Of a stretch of DNA of 41,422 nucleotides, positions 18,078 through 25,861 are shown in pieces. The position numbers and the translations under genes were made by a program. The stretch is from Gammaproteobacteria bacterium (GTDB lineage: Bacteria > Pseudomonadota > Gammaproteobacteria > Pseudomonadales > Pseudohongiellaceae): positions 1-41,422 of the forward strand of contig JAURWS010000004.1 in the NCBI GenBank assembly GCA_030654835.1, in the 5' to 3' direction. Numbering within the stretch: the stretch's first letter is position 1; each line of letters begins with the position of its first letter. The notes beneath the pieces are model-generated. The model had not been told where the DNA came from. It saw only the letters and a program-made list of their open reading frames with translations, and made no database searches.

Positions 18078-18144
18078 TTCTAACGCACGCGTTCACGCGC
18101 AATTTTGGAACTGCAACGCGGCGTAGGAATTGTTGTTGTCCAAC
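18078..18144 (-). repeat. attC-like site between HAD and GNAT genes
   Basis: On the minus strand the segment ends GCGTTAGAAT, like the 3' end of many cassette attC sites, 10 bp before the GNAT start codon. The preceding bases pair imperfectly: CTACGCCGCGTT with the complement of AACGCGTGCGTTAG, leaving unpaired bases on one side as in folded attC strands. The core GTTAGAA deviates from GTTRRRY at its last base, and the opposite core is not recognisable, so the call is tentative. Confidence 0.4.
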
Positions 18145-18158
18145 CGATTGCTCGCCAT

Positions 18159-18824
18159 TCAGGCATGTTCTCTCCACACACTCTCGAAGTTCGACCAGTT
18201 CTTCAGCTTGATATGGCTTATGTCGGAATCATACACATGAGGTTGGCCACCAAACCAAATTGCCGTCATACCGGCTGATACAGCACCAGTGACATCCGCG
18301 TCCCATCTATCACCGATATACCACGTATCACAAGACTCGACTCCTAAAGCGCTTGATGCCCGTCCGAATATCGCTGTATCAGGCTTCCTTATGCCGTGGT
18401 CTGCGCTGGATATGACGAACTCAAAACAGGAATCCAAACTGTGTTTTGCCAGCTCAACTCTCATGCACAATGAACTGAAAATTGCATTACTAATGGCAGC
18501 GACCCGGATGCCATTCCCAGCAAGAAAATCCTAAGCCTGCCGTATGCCAGGCTTAGGCACTACTTCTACCGTTGCACTCCAAAGCAATAACTCAATGTCA
18601 TGTGCGCTCATTGCCTTTGATTGACTGCGCAGATTGGTCTCGATCCATCGTGCAAGTTGGAATTCACTATTCCCTTCTTGACCGCGAGCAATGGACTCTG
18701 TCGGTTCCTTCAAGGATATGTTCGGGGATAGATACGCTGAGATTTTTTCGAAACCAGAAGCTATGTTGTAGGATTTTTCCTCCAACACAGTATCGCCTAA
18801 ATCGAATATTACGGCCCTTGGCAC
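18159..18824 (-). pseudogene. HAD-superfamily hydrolase interrupted by an amber codon
   Basis: Haloacid dehalogenase-like phosphatase of 222 codons with a GTG start (18824). All four HAD motifs are present in one frame: I, VIFDLGDT (nucleophile D8); II, AISN; III, RKPDTAIF; IV, GDRWDAD. The frame is broken once, by TAG at 18531-18533, between PGIRQA and DFLAGNGIRVAA. Sequence on both sides is unchanged in frame and family-like, so this is a single nonsense change and not a frameshift or deletion. It could be a recent pseudogene, a sequencing error, or produce a truncated protein. No family-supported recoding is known for TAG here. Attributes: it begins 12 bp after an attC-like core (18837-18843). 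Confidence 0.82.
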
Positions 18825-18836
18825 AAGTCCCCTATG

Positions 18837-18882
18837 ACCTAACGTTCACCTCAAGTGCGCGCTTGCGCGTCACGTTGAAGGC
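18837..18882 (-). repeat. attC-like site between vapC and the HAD gene
   Basis: Minus strand: a hairpin in which CCT-CAA-GTG-CGCGC on the 5' side pairs with GCGCG-CAC-TTG-AGG, leaving three single extrahelical bases on the 5' arm, followed by TGAACGTTAGGT. GTTAGGT (18843-18837) fits the core consensus GTTRRRY exactly and lies 12 bp before the GTG start of the HAD gene. The opposite core (CTTCAAC) is one base off RYYYAAC. At about 46 bp it is shorter than usual attC sites. Confidence 0.45.
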
Positions 18883-18887
18883 ACTTG

Positions 18888-19295
18888 CTATTCCTTGCGC
18901 TGCCCAAACCAATTCTCAATCTGCAGCTTTGGAACTCTGGAAAATTCTTTGATGTTGTTAGTGACGAGCACAGCGTTATTGGCAATAGCAGTGCCCGCAA
19001 TGAGCAGGTCGTGAGGGCCGATTGGCGTACCTTTCTTCTCAAGCTTTGCCCGAATATCAGCTGTCACTTTTGCCTCTGCGCGACCAAACGGCAATACCTT
19101 CACGAGCGAACAAAGCTCTTCCATCTGCTCTTGCCGCTTCGTCAGAGAGCTCGATCTTGCGATTCCATACTCCAGTTCGTATATGACAATAGCAGGCACC
19201 CCTATGTCCTTGGGCGATACAGACAACAACTTCTGCGGGACATTCCCTACCCCTTTGAAGAAGTAAATTAAGATATTTGTATCAAGTACATACAT
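18888..19295 (-). CDS. vapC: VapC-family PIN-domain toxin
   Basis: PIN-domain ribonuclease toxin, 135 residues from ATG 19295. Metal-binding acidic residues are visible: D5 in MYVLDTNIL, E41 in IYELEYGI, and D in GPHDLLIA near residue 96. The final strand VTNNIKEFSRV has N at the position often N/D in this family. Homologues cleave tRNA or rRNA. The ATG shares a base with the stop of vapB, so the pair is co-translated. Antitoxin first, toxin second is the usual vapBC order. Confidence 0.93.
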   Translation of the reverse strand: MYVLDTNILIYFFKGVGNVPQKLLSVSPKDIGVPAIVIYELEYGIARSSSLTKRQEQMEELCSLVKVLPFGRAEAKVTADIRAKLEKKGTPIGPHDLLIAGTAIANNAVLVTNNIKEFSRVPKLQIENWFGQRKE

Positions 19296-19525
19296 CAAAG
19301 CTGCTCTCTCTGGACATCACTGATCTGGGTCTGACGGATGTCTTCCAGCGATGGAAAATCATTCCAACTCCCCGCCATTTCAGCAATCGAGTGCGGCCAT
19401 TCATTGGCCACTTTTTCCTGCACCAGCTGAGCAATCCACTTGCTCTTGGATACCCGTGCGGACTTAACTGCCTCATTCATTTTTCGCTCAATTTCGTCAT
19501 CGAGATATATCGTTACCTGTCCCAT
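19295..19525 (-). CDS. vapB: VapB-family antitoxin
   Basis: A 76-residue antitoxin with an N-terminal ribbon-helix-helix DNA-binding motif (QVTIYLDDEIERKMNEAVKSARVSKSKWIAQLVQEKV). The C-terminal toxin-binding tail (WNDFPSLEDIRQ) is the pattern seen in antitoxins paired with PIN toxins. AGGGGGCG lies 5-6 bp upstream of the ATG. It has its own well-formed promoter (19552-19579), likely autorepressed at the repeats overlapping the -10. Confidence 0.9.
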   Translation of the reverse strand: MGQVTIYLDDEIERKMNEAVKSARVSKSKWIAQLVQEKVANEWPHSIAEMAGSWNDFPSLEDIRQTQISDVQREQL

Positions 19526-19541
19526 ACATTCGCCCCCTAAA

Positions 19542-19579
19542 TATATGTGTGATTATATGTGCAGAATCCAGAATATCAA
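19542..19579 (-). promoter_or_regulatory. Sigma-70 promoter and repeat operator of vapBC
   Basis: Minus strand: -35 TTGATA (19579-19574), 16-bp spacer, -10 TATAAT (19557-19552), about 27 bp upstream of the vapB ATG. A direct repeat TATATGTG (plus strand 19542-19549 and 19554-19561, 4 bp apart) overlaps the -10, a plausible ribbon-helix-helix operator. Confidence 0.65.
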
Positions 19580-19605
19580 GCACTCGTGAGCGGAAAGGCA
19601 GACCC

Positions 19606-19977
19606 TCACCTCCCCCGCATCCCCATCATCCGTTCCAACTCTCTCTCCCGAAACCCATCCACCTGCGTCGGGTACAGCACCTTCGCAACAATCTCCACAA
19701 TTCGATTCAACAACTCTTCTGTGGTGACCGAGCCGCCAACCTCCGCCTCAAGCTCAACGACCTGCTGCATGGCGACACGAAACGGCGGCTCTTGTTCGCC
19801 CGTGATACCGAGGGCATCGATGTGGCCAATGATGCGCTGCTCCAGCGCGACGGCCGGATGTACGGTGTTAGGAGTGATGGGAGTGCGCAGCACAGCGGCT
19901 GCGTCTTGAGCGTGCAGAGAAAGTGAAGGGCTGGAGAGAAACAGAACAGTCAGTAGCAAACGGGTCGCGGCTGTCAT
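19606..19977 (-). CDS. Small exported protein of unknown function
   Basis: A 123-residue protein with a clear Sec signal peptide (MTAATRLLLTVLFLSSPSLSLHAQ, cleavage likely after LHA). The mature part has no domain I recognise. It is helical and acidic in the middle (QQVVELEAEVGGSVTTEELLNRIVEIVAKVL) with an Arg-rich end (RERELERMMGMRGR). A strong Shine-Dalgarno (AAGGAGGAG) lies 8 bp upstream of ATG. It begins 39 bp after the metG stop on the same strand and may be read from the metG transcript. Confidence 0.7.
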   Translation of the reverse strand: MTAATRLLLTVLFLSSPSLSLHAQDAAAVLRTPITPNTVHPAVALEQRIIGHIDALGITGEQEPPFRVAMQQVVELEAEVGGSVTTEELLNRIVEIVAKVLYPTQVDGFRERELERMMGMRGR

Positions 19978-20016
19978 GTTCTGTCTCCTCCTTCGTTCTG
20001 ATAATAAGGCGTGTGC

Positions 20017-22110
20017 TCAGACCACCCGCATACCCGGCTGAGCACCACTGTCCGGCTCCAGCAGCCAGATGTCTTTGCCGCCAGGCCCTGCGGCCAGGAC
20101 CATGCCTTCTGACATGCCGAACTTCATCTTGCGCGGGGCAAGGTTGGCGACCATGACGGTCAGGCGGCCGACCAGCGTTTCGGGCTGGTAGGCGGATTTG
20201 ATGCCGGAGAAGACGGTGCGCAGTTCGGGTTTGCCATCGGCGTCGAGGCCCAGGTCGAGGGAGAGTTTCAGGAGTTTCTCGGCGCCTTCGACGTGCTCGG
20301 CGTTGACGATGCGGGCGATGCGCAGGTCGACTTTGGCGAAGGCGGCGTAGTCGATTTCGGGGGCGATGGGGTCGGTGGAGAGTGGGGTGTTTATCGCGGG
20401 CAGGCTATCTATCGCGGGCAGGCCCGCTCCCACAGGGGCAGCAGAGGCGGCGACAGCGGCCATCATGGCTTCGATCCTGGCCGGGTCGACGCGGGTGATC
20501 AGGGGCTCGAAGGTGCCGATGCGGTGGCCGAGCAGCAGGGTGTCAACGCTGTCGAAGCGCAGGGGCTCGATGGCGAGGAAGCGCTCGACGTTTTGCGCCA
20601 TAGTGGGGAGCACCGGCTTCAGGTAGGCGATGAGCAGACGGAACAGGTTGAGTCCGGTGCTGCAGATGGCCTGCACTTCGGGGGATTGCTTGTCGGTCTT
20701 GGCCAGCGTCCACGGCGCCTTGTCGGCGATGTACTGGTTAGCCTTGTCGGCCAGCGTCATGATCTGGCGCAGCGCCTTGCTGAATTCACGCGCCTCGTAG
20801 TGGGCGGCGATCTCGTCCTTGGCGGCCTGGAATTCGGCGACCAGCTCAGGTTCGCTGCAGGTGGCGGACAGCATGCCGTCGAAGCCCTTGGTGATGAAGC
20901 CCGCACAGCGGCTGGCGATATTGACGACCTTGCCGACCAGATCGGAATTCACCCGCGCCACGAAGTCATCAAAGTTCAGGTCGAGGTCGTCCACCGCCGC
21001 CGAGAGTTTGGCGGCGTAGTAGTAACGCAGGTACTCCGGGTCGAGGTGGTCCAGGTAGTCACGCGCGTTGATGAAGGTGCCACGAGACTTGGACATCTTG
21101 TGGCCGTTGATGGTGACGAAGCCGTGCACGAACACGCCGGTCGGCGTGCGGCAACCCACGCTGCTGAGTATGGCTGGCCAGAACAACGTGTGGAAATTGA
21201 CGATGTCCTTGCCGATGAAGTGGTACAGCTCGGTGTCGTGGCCGGGTTTCCAGTAGTCGTCGAAGTGGTAGCCACTGCGCTTACAGAAGACCTCAAAGCT
21301 GGCCATGTAGCCGGCCGGGGCATCCAGCCAGACGTAGAAATATTTGCCGGGCTCATCGGGAATCTCGAAGCCGAAGTATGGCGCGTCGCGACTGATGTCC
21401 CACTCCTGCAGCCCGCCTTCCAGCCACTCGCTCAGCTTGTTGGCGACCTGTTCCTGGAGCGCGCCGCTGCGGGTCCATGTCTTCAGCATGTCGGTGAACA
21501 CGGGTAGCGTGAAGAAGAAATGCTCGGAGTCGCGCAACACGGGTGTCGCACCGGAGAGCGTGGAGCGTGGCTCGATGAGGTCAGCAGGGTTATAGGTGGC
21601 GTTGCAGGCTTCGCAGTTGTCGCCGTACTGATCCGGCGTCTTGCACTTCGGACAGGTGCCCTTGATGAAGCGGTCGGCCAGGAACAGGTTCTTCTCGGGA
21701 TCGAAGAGCTGGCTGATGCTGCGACGGCTGATGTGGCCGTTGGCCTTCAGCTTGAGGTACAGCCCCTGCGCCAGGGTCTTGTTCTCGGGCGAATGGGTCG
21801 AGTGGTACTGGTCAAAGCCGATGTTGAAACCGGCGTAGTCACGCTCGTGCTCCGCCTGCACGCGGGCAATCAATGCCTCCGGCGTGATGCCTTCGCTCTC
21901 GGCGCGCAGCATGATCGCGGTGCCGTGGGTGTCATCGGCGCAGACATACACGCAGTCTTCGCCGCGCAGTTGCTGGAAGCGTACCCAGATGTCGGTCTGC
22001 ACCACTTCCAGGATGTGGCCCAGGTGGATGGGGCCGTTGGCGTAGGGCAGCGCGCTGGTGACGAGGATGCGGCGGGGCTTGCGGGCGAGATTGAGGGATT
22101 GTGATGACAC
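20017..22110 (-). CDS. metG: Methionyl-tRNA synthetase
   Basis: Charges tRNA-Met, including initiator tRNA. It is a class Ia synthetase of 697 residues with HIGH-type motif HLGH in [13 protein letters not shown] (near residue 29), a zinc knuckle ([18 protein letters not shown] near 145-165) and KMSKS ([11 protein letters not shown] near 335). It also has an anticodon-binding helical domain and the C-terminal EMAP/Arc1p-like tRNA-binding domain ([16 protein letters not shown] to the end), which dimerises the enzyme. The linker between the last two domains holds residues 559-573 encoded by a REP element (20392-20434). The insertion is in frame and in a region that tolerates length variation, so the enzyme should be functional. 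Confidence 0.98.
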   Translation of the reverse strand: MSSQSLNLARKPRRILVTSALPYANGPIHLGHILEVVQTDIWVRFQQLRGEDCVYVCADDTHGTAIMLRAESEGITPEALIARVQAEHERDYAGFNIGFDQYHSTHSPENKTLAQGLYLKLKANGHISRRSISQLFDPEKNLFLADRFIKGTCPKCKTPDQYGDNCEACNATYNPADLIEPRSTLSGATPVLRDSEHFFFTLPVFTDMLKTWTRSGALQEQVANKLSEWLEGGLQEWDISRDAPYFGFEIPDEPGKYFYVWLDAPAGYMASFEVFCKRSGYHFDDYWKPGHDTELYHFIGKDIVNFHTLFWPAILSSVGCRTPTGVFVHGFVTINGHKMSKSRGTFINARDYLDHLDPEYLRYYYAAKLSAAVDDLDLNFDDFVARVNSDLVGKVVNIASRCAGFITKGFDGMLSATCSEPELVAEFQAAKDEIAAHYEAREFSKALRQIMTLADKANQYIADKAPWTLAKTDKQSPEVQAICSTGLNLFRLLIAYLKPVLPTMAQNVERFLAIEPLRFDSVDTLLLGHRIGTFEPLITRVDPARIEAMMAAVAASAAPVGAGLPAIDSLPAINTPLSTDPIAPEIDYAAFAKVDLRIARIVNAEHVEGAEKLLKLSLDLGLDADGKPELRTVFSGIKSAYQPETLVGRLTVMVANLAPRKMKFGMSEGMVLAAGPGGKDIWLLEPDSGAQPGMRVV
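20392..20434. repeat. REP element embedded in the metG linker
   Basis: Contains TATCGCGGGCAGG twice in tandem, followed by CCCGCTCCCACA: a REP unit plus an extra half-unit. It is translated on the minus strand as [14 protein letters not shown] within MetG. Sequence identity to the 35580-35604 and 13108-13174 copies marks it as the same family. Confidence 0.85.
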
Positions 22111-22136
22111 GTGTGCAAATTCCTTTGAACGCTGCC

Positions 22137-22150
22137 CCTGTGGGAGCGGG
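22137..22150. repeat. Half REP between metG and the rubredoxin gene
   Basis: CCTGTGGGAGCGGG abuts the stop codon of the rubredoxin gene (22151-22153) in the 40-bp gap before metG. Only one arm is left. Confidence 0.55.
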
Positions 22151-22315
22151 TTAGATTTCTATCATTTCGAAGTCTTCTTTGCCGACGCCGCACACCGGGC
22201 AGCACCAGTCTGCGGGCACGTCTTCCCAGCGGGTGCCAGCCGGGATGCCCTCATCGGGGACGCCGAGGGCTTCGTCATAGACAAACTCACATACCAGGCA
22301 CTGCCATTTCTTCAT
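22151..22315 (-). CDS. Rubredoxin
   Basis: A 54-residue one-iron electron carrier. The Fe(SCys)4 ligands are in the paired knuckles C-L-V-C-E-F-V-Y-D and C-P-V-C-G-V; the latter is preceded by an extra Cys (W-C-C-P-V-C). The remaining landmarks, G-x-P-x-x-G-I-x-x-G-T-x-W-E-D-V-P-x-D-W and the final D-F-E-M-I, are all present. The start ATG at 22315 gives the normal length; the open frame extends upstream without a family match. In related bacteria rubredoxins pass electrons to alkane hydroxylases or detoxifying oxygen reductases; no partner is in the window. Confidence 0.95.
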   Translation of the reverse strand: MKKWQCLVCEFVYDEALGVPDEGIPAGTRWEDVPADWCCPVCGVGKEDFEMIEI

Positions 22316-22411
22316 TCTGTTCACCGTTATCTCGATTATCTGGTCACGGACTGTCGCAGCCACCTGCGGCTGCGGTCCCAAGGGCGCAGATAATAACCCA
22401 TGCGGATGGAG

Positions 22412-24982
22412 TCAGGCAGCGGCGCGCAGCAGTTTTTCACATTCAGCGGGGGGAAGTGCGGGATGCATGAGCCAGCCCTGGATGGCGTCGCACTGGCACA
22501 GGCGCAGGACGGCCAGCTGTTCGACTGTCTCCACGCCTTCCGCCAGCACCTTCAGCCCAAGGCTGCGCGCCAGGCTGACCAGCCCGCAGACGATGGCGGC
22601 ACTCTTGGTGTTGCTGTCCACGTCGCGCATGAAGCTGCGGTCGATCTTGAGGGTATGCAGGGGGTACATCTGCAGCGAGGCCAGCGAGGAGTAACCGGTG
22701 CCAAAATCATCAATCGACACATGCAGGCCCAGTGCTACCAGTTCGGTGAGTATCTCGGCGACGACCTCGGGATTGTCCATCAGCGCCGTCTCGGTCAGCT
22801 CCAGCCCCAGCTGCTGCGGGTCGACACCCGTCTGCGCCAGCACCTGACACACCAGCGCCAGCAGGCTGCCTTCCTGGCGGAAATGCAGGGCCGAGATGTT
22901 GACGGAAACGCGGTGCGGAAAGCCCATCAGGGTCCAGGCGCGGATTTGCCGACAGGCCTGCAACAACACCCATTCTGTCAGCGGAATGATTAGTCCGCTG
23001 GTCTCCGCCACGGGGATGAATATCTCTGGCGATATCCAGCGGCCATCCAGCGCGCGCCAGCGCAGCAGCGCCTCGAAGCCGCAGATTTCCCCATCCGCCA
23101 CGCCGTACTGGGGCTGGTAGTAGAGTTCGAACTCTTCCATCTCCAGAGCCTCGGCCAGCAGCACCTTCAGCCGCAGAGTCTCCTGTTGCACCATGCCAAT
23201 GCCTTCGTCGAAGTAGCAGATGGCATGGCGCCCCATCGACTTGGCGCGATACATGGCGATGTCGGCATGAGAGATCAGCGTCTCCGCATCGCGCGCGTGT
23301 TGCGGGTAGCTGGCGAGACCGATGCTGACGGTGACATGAAAGTGGTGCTTGCCGATGCTGAAAGCGGGTTGCAGCGACTTGACGATCTTCTCCGCAATCG
23401 CGGCGACAGCCTCGTTCGAAACCAGCTCGGTCACCAAGACCACGAACTCGTCGCCGCCGAAGCGAGCCACGGTGTCACTCTGCCGCAGCGCCGCGCTGAT
23501 GCGTTGCGACACGGCCACCAGCAGTTCGTCGCCCACACTGTGGCCCCAGCCATCGTTGATGTCCTTGAAGTTGTCCAGGTCCAGCATCATCAGCGCACAG
23601 CTGGTTTTCTGGCGCGTGGCCTGAATCAGGCTGCGATCCAGACGATCCTGCAGCAAGGCCCGATTAGGCAGTCCGGTCAGCGAGTCATGCGTCGCGCGGT
23701 GCTGCATCGCCAGCTCCATCTCCCGGCGCTCCGACACATCGCGAATGAAAGCAGTGATCTCGATGCCCGTCGAGCCGTTGCTCTTGCCTAAAGAAATATC
23801 CAGGGGAATCTCGCTGCCGTCCTTGCGCCGCCCCACCAGCCCACGGGTCGCCGCCATTGCTCGCCCGGTCGGCATGCGCATATAGGCGGCGCGCAGATCA
23901 GTGTGTCGGTGCCGCACGGCCAGGGGCAGCAGTTTTTCCAGCGCCTGCCCGCGCAGCTCTTGCCGCGAATAACCAAACATGCTTTCCACCTGCGCGTTGA
24001 GCCGGATGATGACCCCTGCATCATCGACAGTTAGGATGCCGTCGGGCGCGTTCTCGAAAATATCTTCCTGGCGCCGTGTAAACACATCCATGGCACTGTA
24101 GAGGCGCCGCAGACGTGCCAGCGGAAGCGCCGCACCATCCAGGAAGATGGCACGATAGAGGAAGATATACGCCGCCATGGTGTACAGATGCCCAACGATG
24201 TTGCTGGGACGCTGCACGCTGTTGTAGTTGAGGGAAAAAAGTTCGCCAAGCGCGAGCAGGCTCACCGCTATTCCGAGTGCGGTAAGATTGTTGACCTGAA
24301 TGCGCTCGGCCCGGCTGCGAATGACCAGCAGCGACACCACATGCAGACCAACGGTCAGAGCCTGCACCAGTAGAAAGCCAACGTCCCCAGCCGTCTCTGC
24401 GGAGTAAGTCAACGGAATCCACGCCGAGCGAAATTCGAAGAGGAAAATGACGAAGATCAGGAGCGTGACGGTGACGCCCAAAAACCAGAAGCGCGCCTGC
24501 AGCGAGGGGCTGCGCTGCTCGCCCTTCTCCAGCGGCATCGACACGAAGACGAGCAGCGCGCCAGCGGCGATCAGCCTCGCCGCGAGGGAATAGAGCATTC
24601 CCTTTTGAGGGGTGTTCGTGGTGATGAACTCTGGCATTTCCGCATTGGATAGCAGATGGCCTGCATTCAACACAGCGACAGACAACGCGGCGCAGGCCAG
24701 CAGTACGGCGGTGTAGGAGCGCTGAGTATCAAGCAGCTGCCAGCCCACGACGAAGATACAGGCTACCGCCGTAATGGAGAACATTTCCAGCAGCGAATGG
24801 ACCCACACGGCGTGCTGGAGGGTCAGCAATTCAATCCCCTCCAACAACGACAAGACCATCATTAAGGGCAGAGCAAACACAATCAGTGCGGCCCCTGCGC
24901 GATTGAACAGAAGCAGCCCTCTGAACCAGAGGCGGAGCGGATGTAACGAATTCATGCTGTCATTCTTATTATTATTTTCCAT
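22412..24982 (-). CDS. Membrane-anchored PAS-GGDEF-EAL c-di-GMP enzyme
   Basis: A bifunctional-type cyclic-di-GMP protein, about 856 residues. The N-terminal ~285 residues hold about eight membrane helices in a MASE3-like sensor (HSLLEMFSITAVACIFVVGWQLLDTQR is characteristic). A PAS domain follows (about 310-425), then a GGDEF domain with intact R-F-G-G-D-E-F, and an EAL domain with E-A-L-L-R-W, N in VSVNIS, E in LELTE, D-D-F-G-T-G-Y, K in LKIDR and E in LAEGVET. Both active sites look complete, so it may synthesise and degrade c-di-GMP. ATG 24982 is used as start; TTG 24991 and ATG 24952 are alternatives. It neighbours a two-component pair and a chemotaxis cluster. Confidence 0.93.
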   Translation of the reverse strand: MENNNKNDSMNSLHPLRLWFRGLLLFNRAGAALIVFALPLMMVLSLLEGIELLTLQHAVWVHSLLEMFSITAVACIFVVGWQLLDTQRSYTAVLLACAALSVAVLNAGHLLSNAEMPEFITTNTPQKGMLYSLAARLIAAGALLVFVSMPLEKGEQRSPSLQARFWFLGVTVTLLIFVIFLFEFRSAWIPLTYSAETAGDVGFLLVQALTVGLHVVSLLVIRSRAERIQVNNLTALGIAVSLLALGELFSLNYNSVQRPSNIVGHLYTMAAYIFLYRAIFLDGAALPLARLRRLYSAMDVFTRRQEDIFENAPDGILTVDDAGVIIRLNAQVESMFGYSRQELRGQALEKLLPLAVRHRHTDLRAAYMRMPTGRAMAATRGLVGRRKDGSEIPLDISLGKSNGSTGIEITAFIRDVSERREMELAMQHRATHDSLTGLPNRALLQDRLDRSLIQATRQKTSCALMMLDLDNFKDINDGWGHSVGDELLVAVSQRISAALRQSDTVARFGGDEFVVLVTELVSNEAVAAIAEKIVKSLQPAFSIGKHHFHVTVSIGLASYPQHARDAETLISHADIAMYRAKSMGRHAICYFDEGIGMVQQETLRLKVLLAEALEMEEFELYYQPQYGVADGEICGFEALLRWRALDGRWISPEIFIPVAETSGLIIPLTEWVLLQACRQIRAWTLMGFPHRVSVNISALHFRQEGSLLALVCQVLAQTGVDPQQLGLELTETALMDNPEVVAEILTELVALGLHVSIDDFGTGYSSLASLQMYPLHTLKIDRSFMRDVDSNTKSAAIVCGLVSLARSLGLKVLAEGVETVEQLAVLRLCQCDAIQGWLMHPALPPAECEKLLRAAA

Positions 24983-24991
24983 ACGTTCCAA

Positions 24992-25215
24992 GCATCCATG
25001 TCGTTAAGGAATACAGTACAGCGCTGGTTTTCTATGATTCCGTTCGATGACATCGATCCCTGACCCATCCGGCGTCCAAGCGGGATAACGATAATCCGGC
25101 AAGCTTGCCACTATGGAAATCGGCAAAGTTCCGCAATTGCTGTAGGGAAAGCCTTATTTATTTTCTGCCTCGATTCGTCAACCTCCTCTCAACTCTGTCA
25201 TTCGAGCATCGCCTG
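24992..25215. other. Gap between the regulator and the c-di-GMP gene
   Basis: A 224-bp AT-richer stretch without a credible gene, upstream of the GGDEF-EAL gene and downstream of the response regulator. It holds a perfect 12-bp palindrome GGCAAGCTTGCC at 25098-25109, about 115 bp upstream of the GGDEF-EAL start, a possible regulator site. I see no clear promoter or terminator. Confidence 0.5.
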
Positions 25216-25851
25216 TCAGGGCTCAATCATGTGATTGCGCAACGCATAGCGCACCAGTTCGCTCATCGAACCAAGTGCCATCTTCTGCATGATGCGGAAT
25301 TTGTGGGTGCTGACAGTCTTGCCGGAGATATGCAATTTTTCGCTGATCTGGTTGATGCCAAGCCCGTTGGCCAGCAGCAGAAACACCTGCATTTCACGAT
25401 CTGACAAACGCTCATGTTGCTCAGATTCGTCAGCATGCGGGTCACCAAACAACAAACGCGCCCCAAGCTCTGGATGAATGTAATGCTGTCCTCGCGCGCA
25501 ATTGCGAATGGCCGCCAGAATCATCTCTGGCTCGCTGTCCTTGGTCAGATACCCAGTAGCGCCAGCCTTGATGGCGCGGCCTACCAGCTGGGCTTCCGCG
25601 TGCATCGACAGAACCAGTATCGGCAACGCAGGCCGCAGCTCCCGCACCTGCCGGATCAACTCGACGCCGGTGATTCCTGGCATGTTCATGTCGGTGAGCA
25701 GGAGATCAAACTGCTCGATCTCGATTTTTTTCAGCAAGTCCCGTCCGTTGGCAACTTCCGCTGCCAACTCAATATCGTCTGCCATCGCCAGCACGCGTCG
25801 CAGCCCCTGCCTCACAATCATGTGGTCATCGGCCACCAGTACGCGAATCAT
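25216..25851 (-). CDS. NarL/FixJ-type response regulator
   Basis: A 211-residue two-component regulator. The receiver domain (1-118) has acidic residues D8-D9, phospho-acceptor D54 in LLLTDMNMPG and the conserved Lys in YLTKDSEP. The C-terminal LuxR-type helix-turn-helix (LSDREMQVFLLLANGLGINQISEKLHISGKTVSTHKFRIMQKM) is complete. It is 10 bp downstream of the kinase gene on the same strand and is certainly its partner. UvrY/GacA-like regulators have this layout, but the identity cannot be fixed. Targets are unknown. Confidence 0.93.
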   Translation of the reverse strand: MIRVLVADDHMIVRQGLRRVLAMADDIELAAEVANGRDLLKKIEIEQFDLLLTDMNMPGITGVELIRQVRELRPALPILVLSMHAEAQLVGRAIKAGATGYLTKDSEPEMILAAIRNCARGQHYIHPELGARLLFGDPHADESEQHERLSDREMQVFLLLANGLGINQISEKLHISGKTVSTHKFRIMQKMALGSMSELVRYALRNHMIEP

Positions 25852-25861
25852 GCTCCTGTCC

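Noticed and set aside
18531-18533. TAG in the HAD gene as a recoded amino acid (pyrrolysine or readthrough).
   Set aside because: No pyrrolysine machinery is expected in this group and no recoding signal is visible; a nonsense mutation or sequence error is simpler.
20293-21507. A 404-codon open frame on the plus strand.
   Set aside because: It is antisense to metG; the peptide is Val/Gly/Glu-rich without motifs.
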